Source: Swaminathania salitolerans
GTDB lineage: Bacteria > Pseudomonadota > Alphaproteobacteria > Acetobacterales > Acetobacteraceae
DNA: 64,000 nucleotides
NCBI RefSeq assembly: GCF_007988945.1
Contig: NZ_BJVC01000002.1
Location: 620,001 to 684,000, forward strand
Reading direction: 5' to 3'
Shown: piece after piece, positions 25,774 through 36,503 of the stretch
Layout: each line of letters opens with the position of its first letter
How positions within the stretch are numbered: position 1 is the first letter of the stretch
Notes under the pieces: model-generated
Told to the model about the DNA's origin: nothing
Database searches by the model: none
Seen by the model: the letters and a program-made list of their open reading frames with translations, nothing else
Position numbers and translations under genes: made by a program

Positions 25774-26369
25774 TTACCTTTCTCCACCCATCTACCCCGA
25801 TCCGTTTCGCTCCTGCACCGGAACCGTCAGCCTTGTGCGACCGGGCAACACAGCTCCCTGCCCACCACCTGCGGCCGCCACCTGCGCCCGCCACCTGTGC
25901 CGGACGCCGCGCCAGATGCCGCACAGGCATGTCGCCATCTGCCAGACCGACATGCGGACCAGCTAACCGGATCGGGCGCACGGGCGGTACAGAAAACGCG
26001 CAGGAAAAACGCTCACAGAAAAAAGACACTATGCTGCATGTCCGCCGCGGCAGCGCCATAATGATGACGCAGTCCTCATGCAGTGAAGGACAATAAGAAC
26101 ATAACAGAAACACATTAAAAAAGGCCGATCTGGCAACCCTTTCTCAATGATTGGAACATAACAAGAACTATCTTGATGCAGATCAGGCGAAAAATCCTAG
26201 AATTCTGCCGATTTCAGGCGCGATTTGTTTGACGTCCCATAAAATCCCATGATATCCCAAACAAGACCGGGAGGCTCTGCCGGACATGCCGCATAAAGGC
26301 TGAATCCTGTCCCGGAGCCAGAAACGTCAGTGCAAATCGCTCCAGAAGAAAGAGGAGGCATCGAACGGC
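25774..26369. other. 596-bp gap between rnpB and mraZ
   Basis: No convincing gene is seen. A T-rich stretch follows rnpB and may help termination. A 13-bp unit (ccgccacctgcgc type) is repeated three times at 25862-25900. The right half turns AT-rich, with a repeated GAACATAAC near 26097 and 26154. The mraZ promoter region with an MraZ-type operator is at 26229-26259. Confidence 0.6.
26229..26259 (-). promoter_or_regulatory. MraZ-type operator: three TGGGA boxes at 10-nt period
   Basis: TCCCA occurs at 26235-26239, 26245-26249 and 26255-26259, which is three TGGGA copies with 5-nt spacers on the complementary strand. E. coli MraZ is known to bind TGGGN direct repeats with 5-nt spacing in its own promoter. 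A -35-like TTGACG (26229-26234) abuts the array, so a bound MraZ could block the promoter of the dcw cluster. mraZ starts 110 bp downstream. Confidence 0.75.
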
Positions 26370-26831
26370 GTGAGTGTGTTCCTCGGCACGCATCAGAACC
26401 GTTTCGACGCCAAGGGACGCGTGTCCATTCCGGCTGCGTTTCGATCTGCCCTTCGTGCGCAGGCCAAACCCGATGAATCGCTCGTGATCCTGCGCCCCTC
26501 CCATCTGCATCCCTGCATCGAGGCCTGGCCCTGCGCCGCCTTCGCGACCCTCGCCGGCCCCGTGGAATCGCTCGATATCTTTTCCGACGATCACGACGAT
26601 CTGGCGGCCAGCCTCTATGCGGACGCCTATCCCATCGATGCCGACAAGGAGGGGCGGATCATCCTGCCCGATGTGCTGCGCCGTCATGCGGGCCTCAACG
26701 ACGACGTCTCCTTCATGGGGCTCGGCCGTGTTTTCCAGATCTGGGAGCCGGAAGCGGCCGCAAGGCGACGCGAAGAGGCGCGCGCCCGTGCGCGCCGCAT
26801 GAACAGCCGTCAGCAGGAGGCCGCACCATGA
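26370..26831 (+). CDS. mraZ: Transcriptional regulator MraZ
   Basis: The 153-residue protein contains the two AbrB-like MraZ repeats: FLGTHQNRFDAKGRVSIPAAFR near the start and AYPIDADKEGRIILPDVLRRHAG in the middle. MraZ forms a ring and represses its own operon, the first unit of the dcw cluster. A strong AGGAGG lies upstream of the GTG at 26370. The last 25 residues are basic and helical. Its stop overlaps the rsmH start (ATGA). Three operator-like boxes lie about 110 bp upstream, in agreement with self-control. Confidence 0.95.
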   Translation: MSVFLGTHQNRFDAKGRVSIPAAFRSALRAQAKPDESLVILRPSHLHPCIEAWPCAAFATLAGPVESLDIFSDDHDDLAASLYADAYPIDADKEGRIILPDVLRRHAGLNDDVSFMGLGRVFQIWEPEAAARRREEARARARRMNSRQQEAAP

Positions 26832-27928
26832 CGGTATCGACGATCGACGCCCTCACCGCGCACGATCCGGGCCATGTCCCCGTCATGCTCGCCGAAGTGA
26901 TCTCCGCGCTCGCTCCGAAAGCGGGTGGACGCTATGTGGACGGAACGTTCGGAGGCGGCGGTTACAGCCGCGCCGTGCTTCGTGAAGCTGCCTGCACCGT
27001 CTGGGGAATCGATCGCGATCCGACCGCCATCCATCGTGCCGAGGCTCTTGCGGCCGCGCTGAGGGACGATGACGCCGGACGGACCGGCACGGCCGCGCGC
27101 CATCTGGTGCCCGTATCGGGCACTTTCGGGGCGATGTCCGATCTGCTCGCCTCCGAGGCACCGTTCGACGGGATCGTTCTCGATATCGGCGTCTCTTCCT
27201 ATCAGCTCGACGAGGCCGAACGCGGCTTCTCCTTCCGTCAGGACGGCCCGCTGGACATGCGCATGTCCAGCGCGGGGCGCTCGGCCGCCGATCTGGTGAA
27301 TGAAAGCGACGAGAGCGCGCTTGCCGACATCATCTATCATTATGGCGAGGACCGGCTTTCCCGGCGCATCGCCGCTGCCATCGTCCGCGCCCGCGCAGAG
27401 GAGCCGATCCGCACGACAGCGCGCCTGGCCGATATCGTGCGCGGGGTCGTTCGCCCCGACAAATCCGGCATTCATCCCGCGACCCGCACCTTCCAGGCGC
27501 TGCGCATCGCGGTCAATGACGAGCTGGGCGAATTGCAGGCCGCGCTCGATGACGCCCCCGCCCTTCTCGACCGGAATGGCGTGTTCGTCGTCGTGACGTT
27601 CCATTCGCTCGAGGATCGTCTGGTCAAGCGCGCCTTCGCGAAAGCCGCGGGCCGGGTCAGCCGTCCGTCCCGGCACGAGCCCATGGCGGAGCGGGATATC
27701 CGCCCGGATTATCATCTTCCTCACGCGCGCCCTGTCCTCGCCTCCGAAGACGAGATCGCCCGGAACCCGCGTGCGCGCAGTGCGAAGCTGCGCAGCCTCG
27801 TTCGCAGCACCGAGGTCGCGACGCATTCTGCTTCCCCGGGCTCCGACCCCGTCGCCCCTGCATTCTCCGGCGCGGATCGCGCGCCGCATTTCCGCTCCCT
27901 CAACTCCGTTTCCGGACCCCGCTCATGA
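26828..27928 (+). CDS. rsmH: 16S rRNA (cytosine-1402 N4)-methyltransferase
   Basis: RsmH (MraW) uses S-adenosylmethionine to methylate C1402 in the ribosomal P site. The 366-residue protein has the conserved start [13 protein letters not shown], the SAM site [16 protein letters not shown], then [24 protein letters not shown] and the C-terminal [14 protein letters not shown] tail of about 40 low-complexity residues ([15 protein letters not shown]) extends past the usual end. Translation is coupled at both sides by 4-nt overlaps with mraZ and ftsL. Confidence 0.96.
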   Translation: MTVSTIDALTAHDPGHVPVMLAEVISALAPKAGGRYVDGTFGGGGYSRAVLREAACTVWGIDRDPTAIHRAEALAAALRDDDAGRTGTAARHLVPVSGTFGAMSDLLASEAPFDGIVLDIGVSSYQLDEAERGFSFRQDGPLDMRMSSAGRSAADLVNESDESALADIIYHYGEDRLSRRIAAAIVRARAEEPIRTTARLADIVRGVVRPDKSGIHPATRTFQALRIAVNDELGELQAALDDAPALLDRNGVFVVVTFHSLEDRLVKRAFAKAAGRVSRPSRHEPMAERDIRPDYHLPHARPVLASEDEIARNPRARSAKLRSLVRSTEVATHSASPGSDPVAPAFSGADRAPHFRSLNSVSGPRS

Positions 27929-28950
27929 TTCGGCCCTTCACAGTATTCTGCGCGCTTCTCGCTGGCGGTTCGGGACTCTTCCTCTATACGAAGAAGCACG
28001 AAACGACCGTTCTCGATCAGAACATCACGACGGTGGTCAGGAAGACCGAGCGGGTACGGCAGCAAACCGCCATGCTGCGCACGCAATGGGCGCTGCTGAA
28101 CCAGCCCGACCGGCTGAGCACGCTCTCCACGCGGTTTCTGACCGAGTTGCGCCCGATGGCGCCCACCCAGTATGTCCGGCTTGCCTCCCTGACCGATGTC
28201 CTGCCGCCGCCCGGCTCCCGTCCGGCCCTGCGGGATCCGCGCGAGGGTCTGAGCATCGCTGTCGCGAAGGCGCCCCGCGATGCAGTGCCCACGCGCGAGG
28301 CGCCTGCTGTCGCCCCGTCTGCCATTGTTCCCTCTGCCGTTGTTCCGTCTGCCGGGGTCGTTCCTACCCAGCCGCCCGCTCTTGCAAAAAACGCTCCCGG
28401 GCGCGTGACATCCGGAAACACGCCCTCCGGAAACCAGCATCCGGGAGCTGCCTCTTCCCGGACGCATGACGTCGCAGCCACGCTCGCGCGCAACGAGACC
28501 CCGGCGCCGGAAGTCGCGTTGCGGACCGCAAGCGCCGTTCGTCCGACGCGTTCCGTCCAGCGTCCGGTTCCGCGTCCGGGAGTCGAGCTTGCACGCGCGA
28601 CACCGCACCAGCATGTCGTTTCGGACGAGCGGGGACAGAGCAGCCATCGCGCCCATCGCTACGACGCGGTGGTCCATGCGACGACCCGCACGGCTTCCGC
28701 TTCGACAGGCGGCGCGACTGACGCGACAGCCGTGCGTCTGGCGACCTTCCACGGCCATCGTCCGCAAGCCATGCCCGCAACTGCCTGGCGTCCGGCGGAA
28801 CATGCGGTCTCCTCGCACGTGACCCGCCCGGGAGCGGTGACGCCGCATGTCCCGGCGCGCCAGCCTGCAGCCTCCGGGTCTTCCGGATCGCATTCCGCGC
28901 TGGGCGGCTATGGCGATGCCCTGCCGCCGCCGACACCTCTCGCCAACTGA
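27925..28950 (+). CDS. ftsL: Cell division protein FtsL-like, with long C-terminal extension
   Basis: Position between rsmH and ftsI, a membrane helix at about 4-20, and a following helical stretch ([20 protein letters not shown]) that ends in a globular-helix boundary ([20 protein letters not shown]) identify FtsL. FtsL joins FtsB and FtsQ in the periplasm and activates FtsWI. FtsL proteins normally have about 90-130 residues; this has 341. The extra 220 residues are rich in proline, alanine, threonine, histidine and arginine with a 15-bp repeat (28315-28359) giving PSAIV-like repeats, and probably form an unstructured periplasmic arm. The start overlaps the rsmH stop. Confidence 0.85.
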   Translation: MIRPFTVFCALLAGGSGLFLYTKKHETTVLDQNITTVVRKTERVRQQTAMLRTQWALLNQPDRLSTLSTRFLTELRPMAPTQYVRLASLTDVLPPPGSRPALRDPREGLSIAVAKAPRDAVPTREAPAVAPSAIVPSAVVPSAGVVPTQPPALAKNAPGRVTSGNTPSGNQHPGAASSRTHDVAATLARNETPAPEVALRTASAVRPTRSVQRPVPRPGVELARATPHQHVVSDERGQSSHRAHRYDAVVHATTRTASASTGGATDATAVRLATFHGHRPQAMPATAWRPAEHAVSSHVTRPGAVTPHVPARQPAASGSSGSHSALGGYGDALPPPTPLAN

Positions 28951-28972
28951 GCGGCGTTGAAGACGCCTGATC

Positions 28973-31135
28973 ATGGCAGGCAACCGCCCCCCTCATAACG
29001 ACAGGACGCGCCCCACCCGCAGCCCCACCGGCAACGGTCAGGATCGGGGCGGTCCCGTACGGCAGGAAGACAGATCGCCGAAACGCGCCCGCGCTTCGCT
29101 CGACCAGATGCATACGCGTCTGCTCGGCGTCGGGCTCGGTTTCTTCGGGCTGTTCGGCGCGGTCGCGCTCAAGCTCGCTTTCGCGACGGTCATCATGCCC
29201 ATGGAGCCCGAGAAGCGGCAGATCGCCTCCCAGGTTCCGGACATTCCCAAGAGCGACCCCAAAGGGCAGCTGACCGGCGATTTCGCCCTGCCCGACATCC
29301 ATCGCGCGACGATCATCGACCGGAACGGCCAGACCCTCGCGCTCTCTCTTCCCGTGGCACAGGTCTATGCCAATCCGATGGAGCTGATCGACCCGGCTGA
29401 GGCCGCGCGCAAGCTCAAGACGGTCTTACCGGATCTGGACGAGGCGGAGACGGCAAGACGCCTCTCGTTACGCAAGCAATTCGTCTATATCGCGCGCGAT
29501 ATCTCGCCGGTTCAGGAAATCGCGATCAACAATCTCGGTATTCCTGGGATCTATTTCGAGGCGAGCGAACGCAGGCACTACCCGCTCGGCCGGACAGCCG
29601 CGCATATTCTCGGCGGGGTCGATATCGACGATCACGGCATCGCCGGGGTCGAGCGTCATTTCAATACGCGGCTGAATACGGACCGCACTCCGCTGCGTCT
29701 CTCTCTCGATGTGCGTGTGCAGGCGGTCACCCGCGACGTGCTCCAGACCGCGAAGGACGAATTCCAGGCGATCGGCGCCGCCGCGATCGTGATGGACGTG
29801 AATACGGGCGAGATCATCGCCATGGTCAGTCTGCCCGATTACGACGCGAACGCTTTCGGAAAGGCGCCCGCCGATTCCCGGTTCAACAGGGCGGTGACCG
29901 GCATGTACGAGCCGGGATCCACCTTCAAGCTCCAGACCGCCGCGATGGCCATCCAGTACGGCATCGCCCATATCTGGGACCGGTTCTCGACCATCCCGAT
30001 CCATATCGGCCGCTTCACGATTTCGGATATCAAGAGCGACCATTTCGCGCCCTGGCTGGCCCTTCCCGACGTTCTGGCCAAATCGTCCAACCCGGCGGCG
30101 GCCCATATCGCCCTGGATGTCGGCGCAAAGAAGCAGCAGGACTGGCTGCGCTTGATGGGGTTCTTCGATCGCGTGCCGATCGAACTGCCGGAAGCCAGCC
30201 GTCCGATCGTGCCCTCCTTGCGTAACTGGGGGCTCTCGACCGTCATGACGGTGGGCTTCGGCCATGGCGTTGCCGAGCCGCCGCTCTCCATCGTTCGCGG
30301 CACCGCCGCCTTCGTCAACGGAGGCATCCTGATCAAGCCGACGCTGCTTGCCCGTATCCAGGACGACAACAGCGCGCAGGAAGCGGACGGTGCGAACCCG
30401 GATGGCACGAACACCGAAACGGGCCCCGGCTCGGGCATAGGCCAGGGCATGAAGGACGGCGCCACGGGAAGCGCCGGGAAGATCGACGCCAGCGGCGCGG
30501 TCGTCCCGACGGCCTTCCGGCCTTCGGGAGGCTCCGCCACGGGCTCTGCACCCAGCGCTTCCCCTGCACTGCCCCGGCCGGAAGGCATCCGGGTCGTTTC
30601 GGAAGAGAACTCGGCGCTTCTGAGAAAGATGCTACGTCTGGACGTGACCCAGGGCACCGCGCGCAGTGCCGAGGTGCCCGGCTATTTCGTCGGCGGCAAG
30701 ACCGGAACCGCCGAAAAGGTCGGCCCGAACGGACGCTATCTCAAACACGTCAACATATCGGCTTTCACGTCGATCTTCCCCATGAACGCGCCGCGCTATG
30801 CCGTCTATGTCATGCTCGATTCCCCGCATCCGACACCCAAGACCCATGGCTTCGTCACGTCGGGCTGGAACGCCGCACCCACGACCGGAAAGCTGATCGC
30901 GCGGATCGGTCCGATGCTCGGGCTGTTTCCCGACATCAAGAATGCAGCGCGGATCGATGCCGAGATGGCGATTCCGCTCGAGCCCGGCATTCCCCCCGGG
31001 CGCCGCGCCCTCGGCCCCGGCAACGATCCCGGAGATCCGCGCATCGCCGCAAGGCGCGAAAAGGCGGAAAAGGCTGCGAGCAAAGCCGCAGAGAAAGCGG
31101 CCCGCGCCGCCCGTCGCCATTCTGAACGAGGCTGA
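28973..31135 (+). CDS. ftsI: Peptidoglycan D,D-transpeptidase FtsI (PBP3)
   Basis: FtsI cross-links septal peptidoglycan together with FtsW. The 720-residue protein has a basic cytoplasmic N-terminus, one membrane helix (about 50-75), a pedestal domain (from RATIIDRNGQTLALS) and the transpeptidase domain with the active-site tetrad STFK (316-319), SSN (371-373) and KTG (576-578). Between about 465 and 538 there is an inserted glycine/serine/alanine-rich segment without conserved residues, which accounts for the unusual length (about 580-600 is common). A positively charged alanine-rich helix closes the protein. It lies 22 bp after ftsL and 3 bp before murE. Confidence 0.95.
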   Translation: MAGNRPPHNDRTRPTRSPTGNGQDRGGPVRQEDRSPKRARASLDQMHTRLLGVGLGFFGLFGAVALKLAFATVIMPMEPEKRQIASQVPDIPKSDPKGQLTGDFALPDIHRATIIDRNGQTLALSLPVAQVYANPMELIDPAEAARKLKTVLPDLDEAETARRLSLRKQFVYIARDISPVQEIAINNLGIPGIYFEASERRHYPLGRTAAHILGGVDIDDHGIAGVERHFNTRLNTDRTPLRLSLDVRVQAVTRDVLQTAKDEFQAIGAAAIVMDVNTGEIIAMVSLPDYDANAFGKAPADSRFNRAVTGMYEPGSTFKLQTAAMAIQYGIAHIWDRFSTIPIHIGRFTISDIKSDHFAPWLALPDVLAKSSNPAAAHIALDVGAKKQQDWLRLMGFFDRVPIELPEASRPIVPSLRNWGLSTVMTVGFGHGVAEPPLSIVRGTAAFVNGGILIKPTLLARIQDDNSAQEADGANPDGTNTETGPGSGIGQGMKDGATGSAGKIDASGAVVPTAFRPSGGSATGSAPSASPALPRPEGIRVVSEENSALLRKMLRLDVTQGTARSAEVPGYFVGGKTGTAEKVGPNGRYLKHVNISAFTSIFPMNAPRYAVYVMLDSPHPTPKTHGFVTSGWNAAPTTGKLIARIGPMLGLFPDIKNAARIDAEMAIPLEPGIPPGRRALGPGNDPGDPRIAARREKAEKAASKAAEKAARAARRHSERG

Positions 31136-31138
31136 TCA

Positions 31139-32653
31139 ATGCGTCTCTCAACGCTTCTTGCCCATGCGGGCCTCTCCACGCCCGTTCTGCACGTCGACCC
31201 CGACATCGCCGGGATCGCATCCGATAGCCGACAGGTCGCACCGGGCACGATATTCGCTGCCCTGCCGAGCGCCGCACGCCCCCGGGCGGGGCAGGAAGGC
31301 GGAGCTGACGGCGCCATGTTCATCCCGCAGGCCATCGCACGCGGCGCCGTGGCGCTTCTCGTTCCCGAGGGAAGAGTCACGGCGGGCGGCGCCAGTGACG
31401 GGATCGACCCGTCCATCGCGATCGTGGCCGTTCCCGATCCGCGTCATGCCCTCGCGCGGATAGCGAGCCTGCTGGCAGGACCGGCGGCGCGCCATGTCGC
31501 TGCGATCACGGGAACCAACGGGAAGAGCAGCACGGCGGATTTCCTGCGCCAGTTCTGGTCTCTGGGCGGGATGGCATCTGCCAGCATCGGAACGCTCGGC
31601 CTCATCAGCGACCGCCCCGTGGAAGCCCCGGCTGCCCTGACCACGCCCGACGCGATCTCGCTTTCGCGAACGCTCGCCGCGCTCAGGGCTGTCGGCGTCG
31701 ATCATGTCGCTCTGGAGGCCTCCTCCCATGGGCTCGAACAGGGACGGCTCGACGGCATCGCGTTGCAGGCGGGAGGATTCAGCAATCTCACCCGCGATCA
31801 TCTCGATTATCACGGCAGCATGGACGCCTATCGGACGGCAAAGCTCCGTCTGTTCGACCGGCTCCTGCCGCAGGGCAGCCTCGCCGCCTATAACGCAGAT
31901 ATGGATCCCGTGACCGTCGATGCGCTCTGCACCCTGATCAGCCGGCGGGCTTTGCGCCCCCGGAGCGTGGGCGAGCGGGGAGCGACCATCCGTCTGCGCA
32001 AGGCGCGCCCTCTCCCTCACGGACAGGTCGTCTCGCTCGATCTCTTCGGCGCCCCTCTCCCGGATTATGAAATTCCCCTTACAGGTCGTTTTCAGGTCGA
32101 TAACGTTCTGCTTGCGGCCGCGATGGCCTGGGATGACGACGGCGCGGCCCGGACCGTTCTGGACCTCCTCCCGGGTCTTTCCGGCGTGCGCGGACGGGCC
32201 GAGCACGCCGCCACGCTTGCAAGCGGTGCCGGAATCTATGTCGATTACGCCCATACGCCCGATGCGCTGGAAAATCTCCTCCGGAGCCTGCGGCCTCATG
32301 CCAGCAACCGTCTCATCGTGGTCTTCGGCGCAGGCGGAGACCGGGACAGGGGAAAGAGGCCGCTGATGGGCGCCGTCGCCGCAAGACTGGCCGATCTGAG
32401 TATCGTCACGGACGACAATCCCCGGAGCGAAGACCCGGAAACGATCCGGGCTGCCATTCGCGCGGCCTGTCCCGATGCGATCGAGATCGGGGACAGGCGG
32501 GCAGCGATCGCGGCGGCCCTCTCCGAAGCAGGCGCGGGCGATGTCGTCGTCGTGGCCGGGAAAGGCCATGAGAGCGGTCAGACGGCTCAGGGCGTGACTG
32601 TGCCTTTCGACGACCGCGCCGTCATCCGTGATCTGGCAGGCATCGCGTCATGA
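31139..32653 (+). CDS. murE: UDP-MurNAc-tripeptide synthetase, meso-diaminopimelate-adding
   Basis: The ligase adds the third amino acid to UDP-MurNAc-L-Ala-D-Glu with ATP in the cytoplasm. ITGTNGKSSTADFLRQF is the ATP-binding loop, ALEASSHGLEQGRLDG and NLTRDHLDYHGSMDAY hold the conserved histidines and lysine region, and VTDDNPRSEDP contains DNPR, the mark of meso-diaminopimelate enzymes as against lysine ones. The 504 residues are normal. It begins 3 bp after ftsI and its stop overlaps the murF start. Confidence 0.97.
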   Translation: MRLSTLLAHAGLSTPVLHVDPDIAGIASDSRQVAPGTIFAALPSAARPRAGQEGGADGAMFIPQAIARGAVALLVPEGRVTAGGASDGIDPSIAIVAVPDPRHALARIASLLAGPAARHVAAITGTNGKSSTADFLRQFWSLGGMASASIGTLGLISDRPVEAPAALTTPDAISLSRTLAALRAVGVDHVALEASSHGLEQGRLDGIALQAGGFSNLTRDHLDYHGSMDAYRTAKLRLFDRLLPQGSLAAYNADMDPVTVDALCTLISRRALRPRSVGERGATIRLRKARPLPHGQVVSLDLFGAPLPDYEIPLTGRFQVDNVLLAAAMAWDDDGAARTVLDLLPGLSGVRGRAEHAATLASGAGIYVDYAHTPDALENLLRSLRPHASNRLIVVFGAGGDRDRGKRPLMGAVAARLADLSIVTDDNPRSEDPETIRAAIRAACPDAIEIGDRRAAIAAALSEAGAGDVVVVAGKGHESGQTAQGVTVPFDDRAVIRDLAGIAS

Positions 32654-34032
32654 CCGCACTCTGGACATCCCAAGAGCTCCGCGCCGCAACGGGAGGAACC
32701 CTTGCAAGCGAGATCGCTGCAAACGGCGTCTCCATCGACACGCGCAGTCTCGCACCGGGCGACCTGTTCATCGCCCTTTCAGGCGAGCATGGCGACGGTC
32801 ATGCCCATGTCGCGGACGCCCTCGCGAGAGGAGCGGCGGCCGTCATGGTTCATCGCCCGGTCATGGACGATCCGCGCATCCTGCATGTGAACGATACGAT
32901 GGAAGGGCTGCGCGCGCTCGCCCGTTTCGCGCGTGCGCGCTTCCAGGGGCAGATGTTCGCCGTGACGGGCAGTGTGGGCAAGACGACGACGAAGAACATG
33001 CTTCGGACGGCCCTTTCCGCCCTCGGCCCGACTCACGCTGCGGTCGCCTCCTACAACAATCACTGGGGCGTTCCGCTGACCCTCGCCCGCCTGCCGTCAC
33101 AGGCCGCCTATTGCGTTTGCGAAATCGGCATGAACCATCGTGGCGAGATCGCGCCGCTCGCCGCCATGGTGAAGCCCGGTTTCGCAATCGTCACGACGAT
33201 CGGAAGCAGCCATCTGGGTCATATGGGCAGCCTCGATGCGATCGCCGAGGAAAAATCCGACCTCATCGCGTCCCTCTCCCCGGGCGGTACGGCAATCGTG
33301 CCCGACGATACGGGGATGAACCCGATCCTCGCGCGCGCTGCCGCGCGGGCCGGAGACGGATCGGGCTGTCGGCTCGTCGAGGTCGGTGCGACGGAACGGG
33401 CCGGATACCGGATCACGGCGATACAGTGCGATGCGAAGGGGTCGTCGTTCCGGCTGAACACGCGCGATGTCGCCCTGGAAGCGCCGGGCCGACATCTCGT
33501 GCGCAACGCCGCACTTGTCGTCGCCGCTCTCGACGTGCTCGGACAGGAGACCGGCCTTGCGATCGACCCTGCGATCGCGGCCCTGCGCACATATCGCCCC
33601 GGTGCCGGACGGGGGCTGCTCCAGCCCATCCTGCAGGGGCAGGCCTCCCTCCTCGACGAGAGCTACAACGCCTCGGTGCAATCCATCCGCGCGGCGCTCG
33701 AGACCCTCGCCCTGCTTCCCGCCCGCCGGCGCATTGCGGTGCTGGGCGATATTCGCGAACTCGGCGCCCATGCGGAGCGCGAACACCTCTCGCTCGTCCC
33801 CGATCTGATCGCCCATGCCGATCTCGTCTATTGCTGCTGCCCTCATATGGGCCATGTTTTTGCCTCGCTGCCGCCCGATAAACGTGGCATCTGGCAGGAG
33901 GACGCGGCCAGTCTCGCGCCCTTCGTGCTCTCCCATCTGAAAGCCGGTGACGTGGTTCTTGTGAAAGGCAGCCTTGGCAGTCGCATGCGCGATGTCGTGT
34001 CCCCCCTACTTGCAGGCGGAGCCAAAGCCTGA
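32650..34032 (+). CDS. murF: UDP-MurNAc-tripeptide:D-Ala-D-Ala ligase
   Basis: MurF adds D-Ala-D-Ala to complete the UDP-MurNAc-pentapeptide. The 460-residue protein has [18 protein letters not shown] as the ATP loop, [14 protein letters not shown] and [17 protein letters not shown] as the Mur-ligase central motifs, and [16 protein letters not shown] in the C-terminal domain. Overlaps of 4 nt with murE and 1 nt with mraY indicate coupled translation in the wall-precursor run. Confidence 0.97.
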   Translation: MTALWTSQELRAATGGTLASEIAANGVSIDTRSLAPGDLFIALSGEHGDGHAHVADALARGAAAVMVHRPVMDDPRILHVNDTMEGLRALARFARARFQGQMFAVTGSVGKTTTKNMLRTALSALGPTHAAVASYNNHWGVPLTLARLPSQAAYCVCEIGMNHRGEIAPLAAMVKPGFAIVTTIGSSHLGHMGSLDAIAEEKSDLIASLSPGGTAIVPDDTGMNPILARAAARAGDGSGCRLVEVGATERAGYRITAIQCDAKGSSFRLNTRDVALEAPGRHLVRNAALVVAALDVLGQETGLAIDPAIAALRTYRPGAGRGLLQPILQGQASLLDESYNASVQSIRAALETLALLPARRRIAVLGDIRELGAHAEREHLSLVPDLIAHADLVYCCCPHMGHVFASLPPDKRGIWQEDAASLAPFVLSHLKAGDVVLVKGSLGSRMRDVVSPLLAGGAKA

Positions 34033-35123
34033 TGCTCTATAATCTGATCGCCATCCACGACACGACCCATGGCGGTTTCTTCAATCTCTTCCATTATCTG
34101 ACATTCCGTTCCGGAGGGGCCTGTCTGACCGCCTTCCTGATCAGTCTCGTCTTCGGCCGCCCCTTCATCGCGCAGCTCAAGCGCATCCAGCGCGAAGGCC
34201 AGCCTATCCGGACGCTCGGCCCCGAGCGCCATATCCTCGAAAAGGCAGGCACCCCCACGATGGGCGGCATGCTCATCCTGATCGCGCTTTTCGCATCGAC
34301 CCTCCTCTGGGCGGATCTGACCAATGGATTCGTCTGGGCCGTCATGTTCGTCACGGCCAGTTTCGGCGCGGTAGGGTTCGCAGACGATTATCTCAAGCTT
34401 TCCAGACGCAACACCAAGGGCGTCTCGAAACGCGCCCGCCTCGGCACGGAATTCGCCACATCCCTGATCGCGGGATACTGGATGGAAAGCCTCATGCCGC
34501 CCGAGTTGCGGAACATGGTGGCCTTTCCCTTCATCAAGGATTTCCTGCTTCCTCTCGGTTTCGCGTTTCCGCTTTTTGCCATGATCACCATGACCGGGTT
34601 CGGCAATGCCGTGAATTTCACCGACGGGCTGGACGGGCTGGCCATCGTACCCGTGGTGATCGCCGCGCTCGTCTTCGCGCTCATCGCCTATCTGGTCGGC
34701 AATCGCGTCTTTGCCGATTATCTCCAGCTCCATCTGGTGCCGGGTACGGGCGAGCTGGCGGTTTTCTGCGCGGCCCTGATCGGGGCGGGGCTCGGCTTTC
34801 TCTGGTACAATGCGACACCTGCCGATGTCTTCATGGGCGATACCGGCTCGCTTTCGCTCGGGGGCGCTCTGGGTGCGGTGGCAGTTGCCGTCAAGCACGA
34901 GCTGGTGCTGTGTATCGTCGGAGGACTTTTCGTGGTCGAGACGCTCTCCGTCGTCATCCAGGTCTTCTGGTACAAACGCACGGGCAGACGCGTTTTCCTG
35001 ATGGCACCGCTCCACCATCATTTCGAGAAGAAGGGATGGCAGGAACCCAAGATCGTGATCCGTTTCTGGATCGTCTCCATCCTGCTGGGTCTTGCCGGCC
35101 TCGCCACGCTGAAGCTGCGCTGA
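34032..35123 (+). CDS. mraY: Phospho-MurNAc-pentapeptide transferase
   Basis: MraY moves phospho-MurNAc-pentapeptide to undecaprenyl phosphate, forming lipid I at the inner membrane. The 363-residue protein has about ten membrane helices and the conserved loops [26 protein letters not shown] with the catalytic aspartate pair, [13 protein letters not shown] with another catalytic aspartate, and [13 protein letters not shown]. The start overlaps the murF stop by one base (TGATG) and murD begins 1 bp after its stop. Confidence 0.97.
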   Translation: MLYNLIAIHDTTHGGFFNLFHYLTFRSGGACLTAFLISLVFGRPFIAQLKRIQREGQPIRTLGPERHILEKAGTPTMGGMLILIALFASTLLWADLTNGFVWAVMFVTASFGAVGFADDYLKLSRRNTKGVSKRARLGTEFATSLIAGYWMESLMPPELRNMVAFPFIKDFLLPLGFAFPLFAMITMTGFGNAVNFTDGLDGLAIVPVVIAALVFALIAYLVGNRVFADYLQLHLVPGTGELAVFCAALIGAGLGFLWYNATPADVFMGDTGSLSLGGALGAVAVAVKHELVLCIVGGLFVVETLSVVIQVFWYKRTGRRVFLMAPLHHHFEKKGWQEPKIVIRFWIVSILLGLAGLATLKLR

Positions 35124-35124
35124 C

Positions 35125-36489
35125 ATGACCGGCGGCTCCTTCCCGTCCGCTCTGTTCGGCGGCAGGCGTTTCGCCGTTTGCGGCCTCGGTCGCAACGGAC
35201 GCGCCGTGGTGGATGCGCTCCTCTCCATGGGTGCGGAGGTGCTTGCCTGGGACGACCGGTCCCCTCCGGCTCCCGATCCCGACAGACCCCGGCTGATTGC
35301 GGCTCCGCTCGACGATCTGGGTGGCTGCTCGGCCCTGATTCTCTCCCCCGGCATTCCGCACGACCTTCCTCACCCTCATCCTGTGGCCATCCACGCACGG
35401 GCCATGGGCGTGCCGATCCTTTCCGATGCCGAGATCCTTTACCGCGCCGTACGCGAAAGCGGATCGAAAGCGCGTTTCGCCTCCGTGACCGGAACCAACG
35501 GCAAATCGACCACCACGGCGCTGCTTGCGCATATGCTGGGCGAAGCCGGCGTGCCCGTTGCGGCGGGCGGCAATCTCGGTACCGCGGCACTTGGCCTCCC
35601 GCTCCTGCCGGATGATGGCGTCTATGTCATCGAGATGTCCTCCTACATGCTCGAGCGTCTCGACCGGTTCCACGCCGATACGGCCTGTCTTCTCAATCTG
35701 ACACCCGATCATCTGGACCGGCACGGCGACATGGCCGGATACGCCGCGGCCAAACGTCATGTGTTCGACAACATGACGCCGGACGATCTTGCCGTCATTT
35801 CCATCGACGATCCGTATTGCCGAAAGGAGGCCGAGCGCCTCTCCTCCCTCGGTCTGCGGGTAGAGACGCTTTGCGTCCACGAAGGCAGCGACAGGGAGCG
35901 GATCGCAGGGTTCCTTTGTCGATCGCCGGCTCTTCCCGGGGCGCATAATCTGCAGAACGCGCTTGCCGCCTCCGCCATGGCCCGTCATCTCGGACTGAGC
36001 GATGCCCGTATCCAAGACGGGCTGGCCAGCTATCCCGGCCTGCCTCACCGGCAGGCACTGGTTGCCGAAAGCGGTGGCGTACGATTCGTCAACGACAGCA
36101 AGGCCACCAATGCCGAGGCCGCCGAAAAGGCGCTGCTCTGTTATGACAGGGTCATCTGGATCGCGGGCGGGATCGCCAAGTCGGGGGGGATCGATTCGCT
36201 TGCACCGCTCTTCCCCCGCATCGCGAAAGCCTTTCTGATCGGGCGCGATGCCGAAGCGCTCGCCTCGGTCCTCGCCGGACATGGCGTCGCTTTCGAATGC
36301 GTGGGCACGCTGGACCGTGCCGTCACCTGTGCGGCCGATACGGCCAGAGCGCTCGACGTCGGGACCGTGCTGCTCTCTCCGGCCTGTGCGAGCTTCGACC
36401 AGTTCGCGAGTTTCGAGGCGCGCGGCGAGCGTTTCGTCCGGCAAGTCCAAGAGATGATCGCATCGGAAACGCCCGCGGACCGGGCATGA
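35125..36489 (+). CDS. murD: UDP-MurNAc-L-alanine:D-glutamate ligase
   Basis: MurD adds D-glutamate to UDP-MurNAc-L-Ala. The 454-residue protein has an N-terminal UDP-binding fold ([18 protein letters not shown]), [18 protein letters not shown] for [19 protein letters not shown] and [15 protein letters not shown] in the centre, and [15 protein letters not shown] in the last domain. A ribosome-binding site for ftsW (AAGGAG) overlaps its stop region. Confidence 0.97.
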   Translation: MTGGSFPSALFGGRRFAVCGLGRNGRAVVDALLSMGAEVLAWDDRSPPAPDPDRPRLIAAPLDDLGGCSALILSPGIPHDLPHPHPVAIHARAMGVPILSDAEILYRAVRESGSKARFASVTGTNGKSTTTALLAHMLGEAGVPVAAGGNLGTAALGLPLLPDDGVYVIEMSSYMLERLDRFHADTACLLNLTPDHLDRHGDMAGYAAAKRHVFDNMTPDDLAVISIDDPYCRKEAERLSSLGLRVETLCVHEGSDRERIAGFLCRSPALPGAHNLQNALAASAMARHLGLSDARIQDGLASYPGLPHRQALVAESGGVRFVNDSKATNAEAAEKALLCYDRVIWIAGGIAKSGGIDSLAPLFPRIAKAFLIGRDAEALASVLAGHGVAFECVGTLDRAVTCAADTARALDVGTVLLSPACASFDQFASFEARGERFVRQVQEMIASETPADRA

Positions 36490-36503
36490 AGGAGTAGGGA
36501 TCG

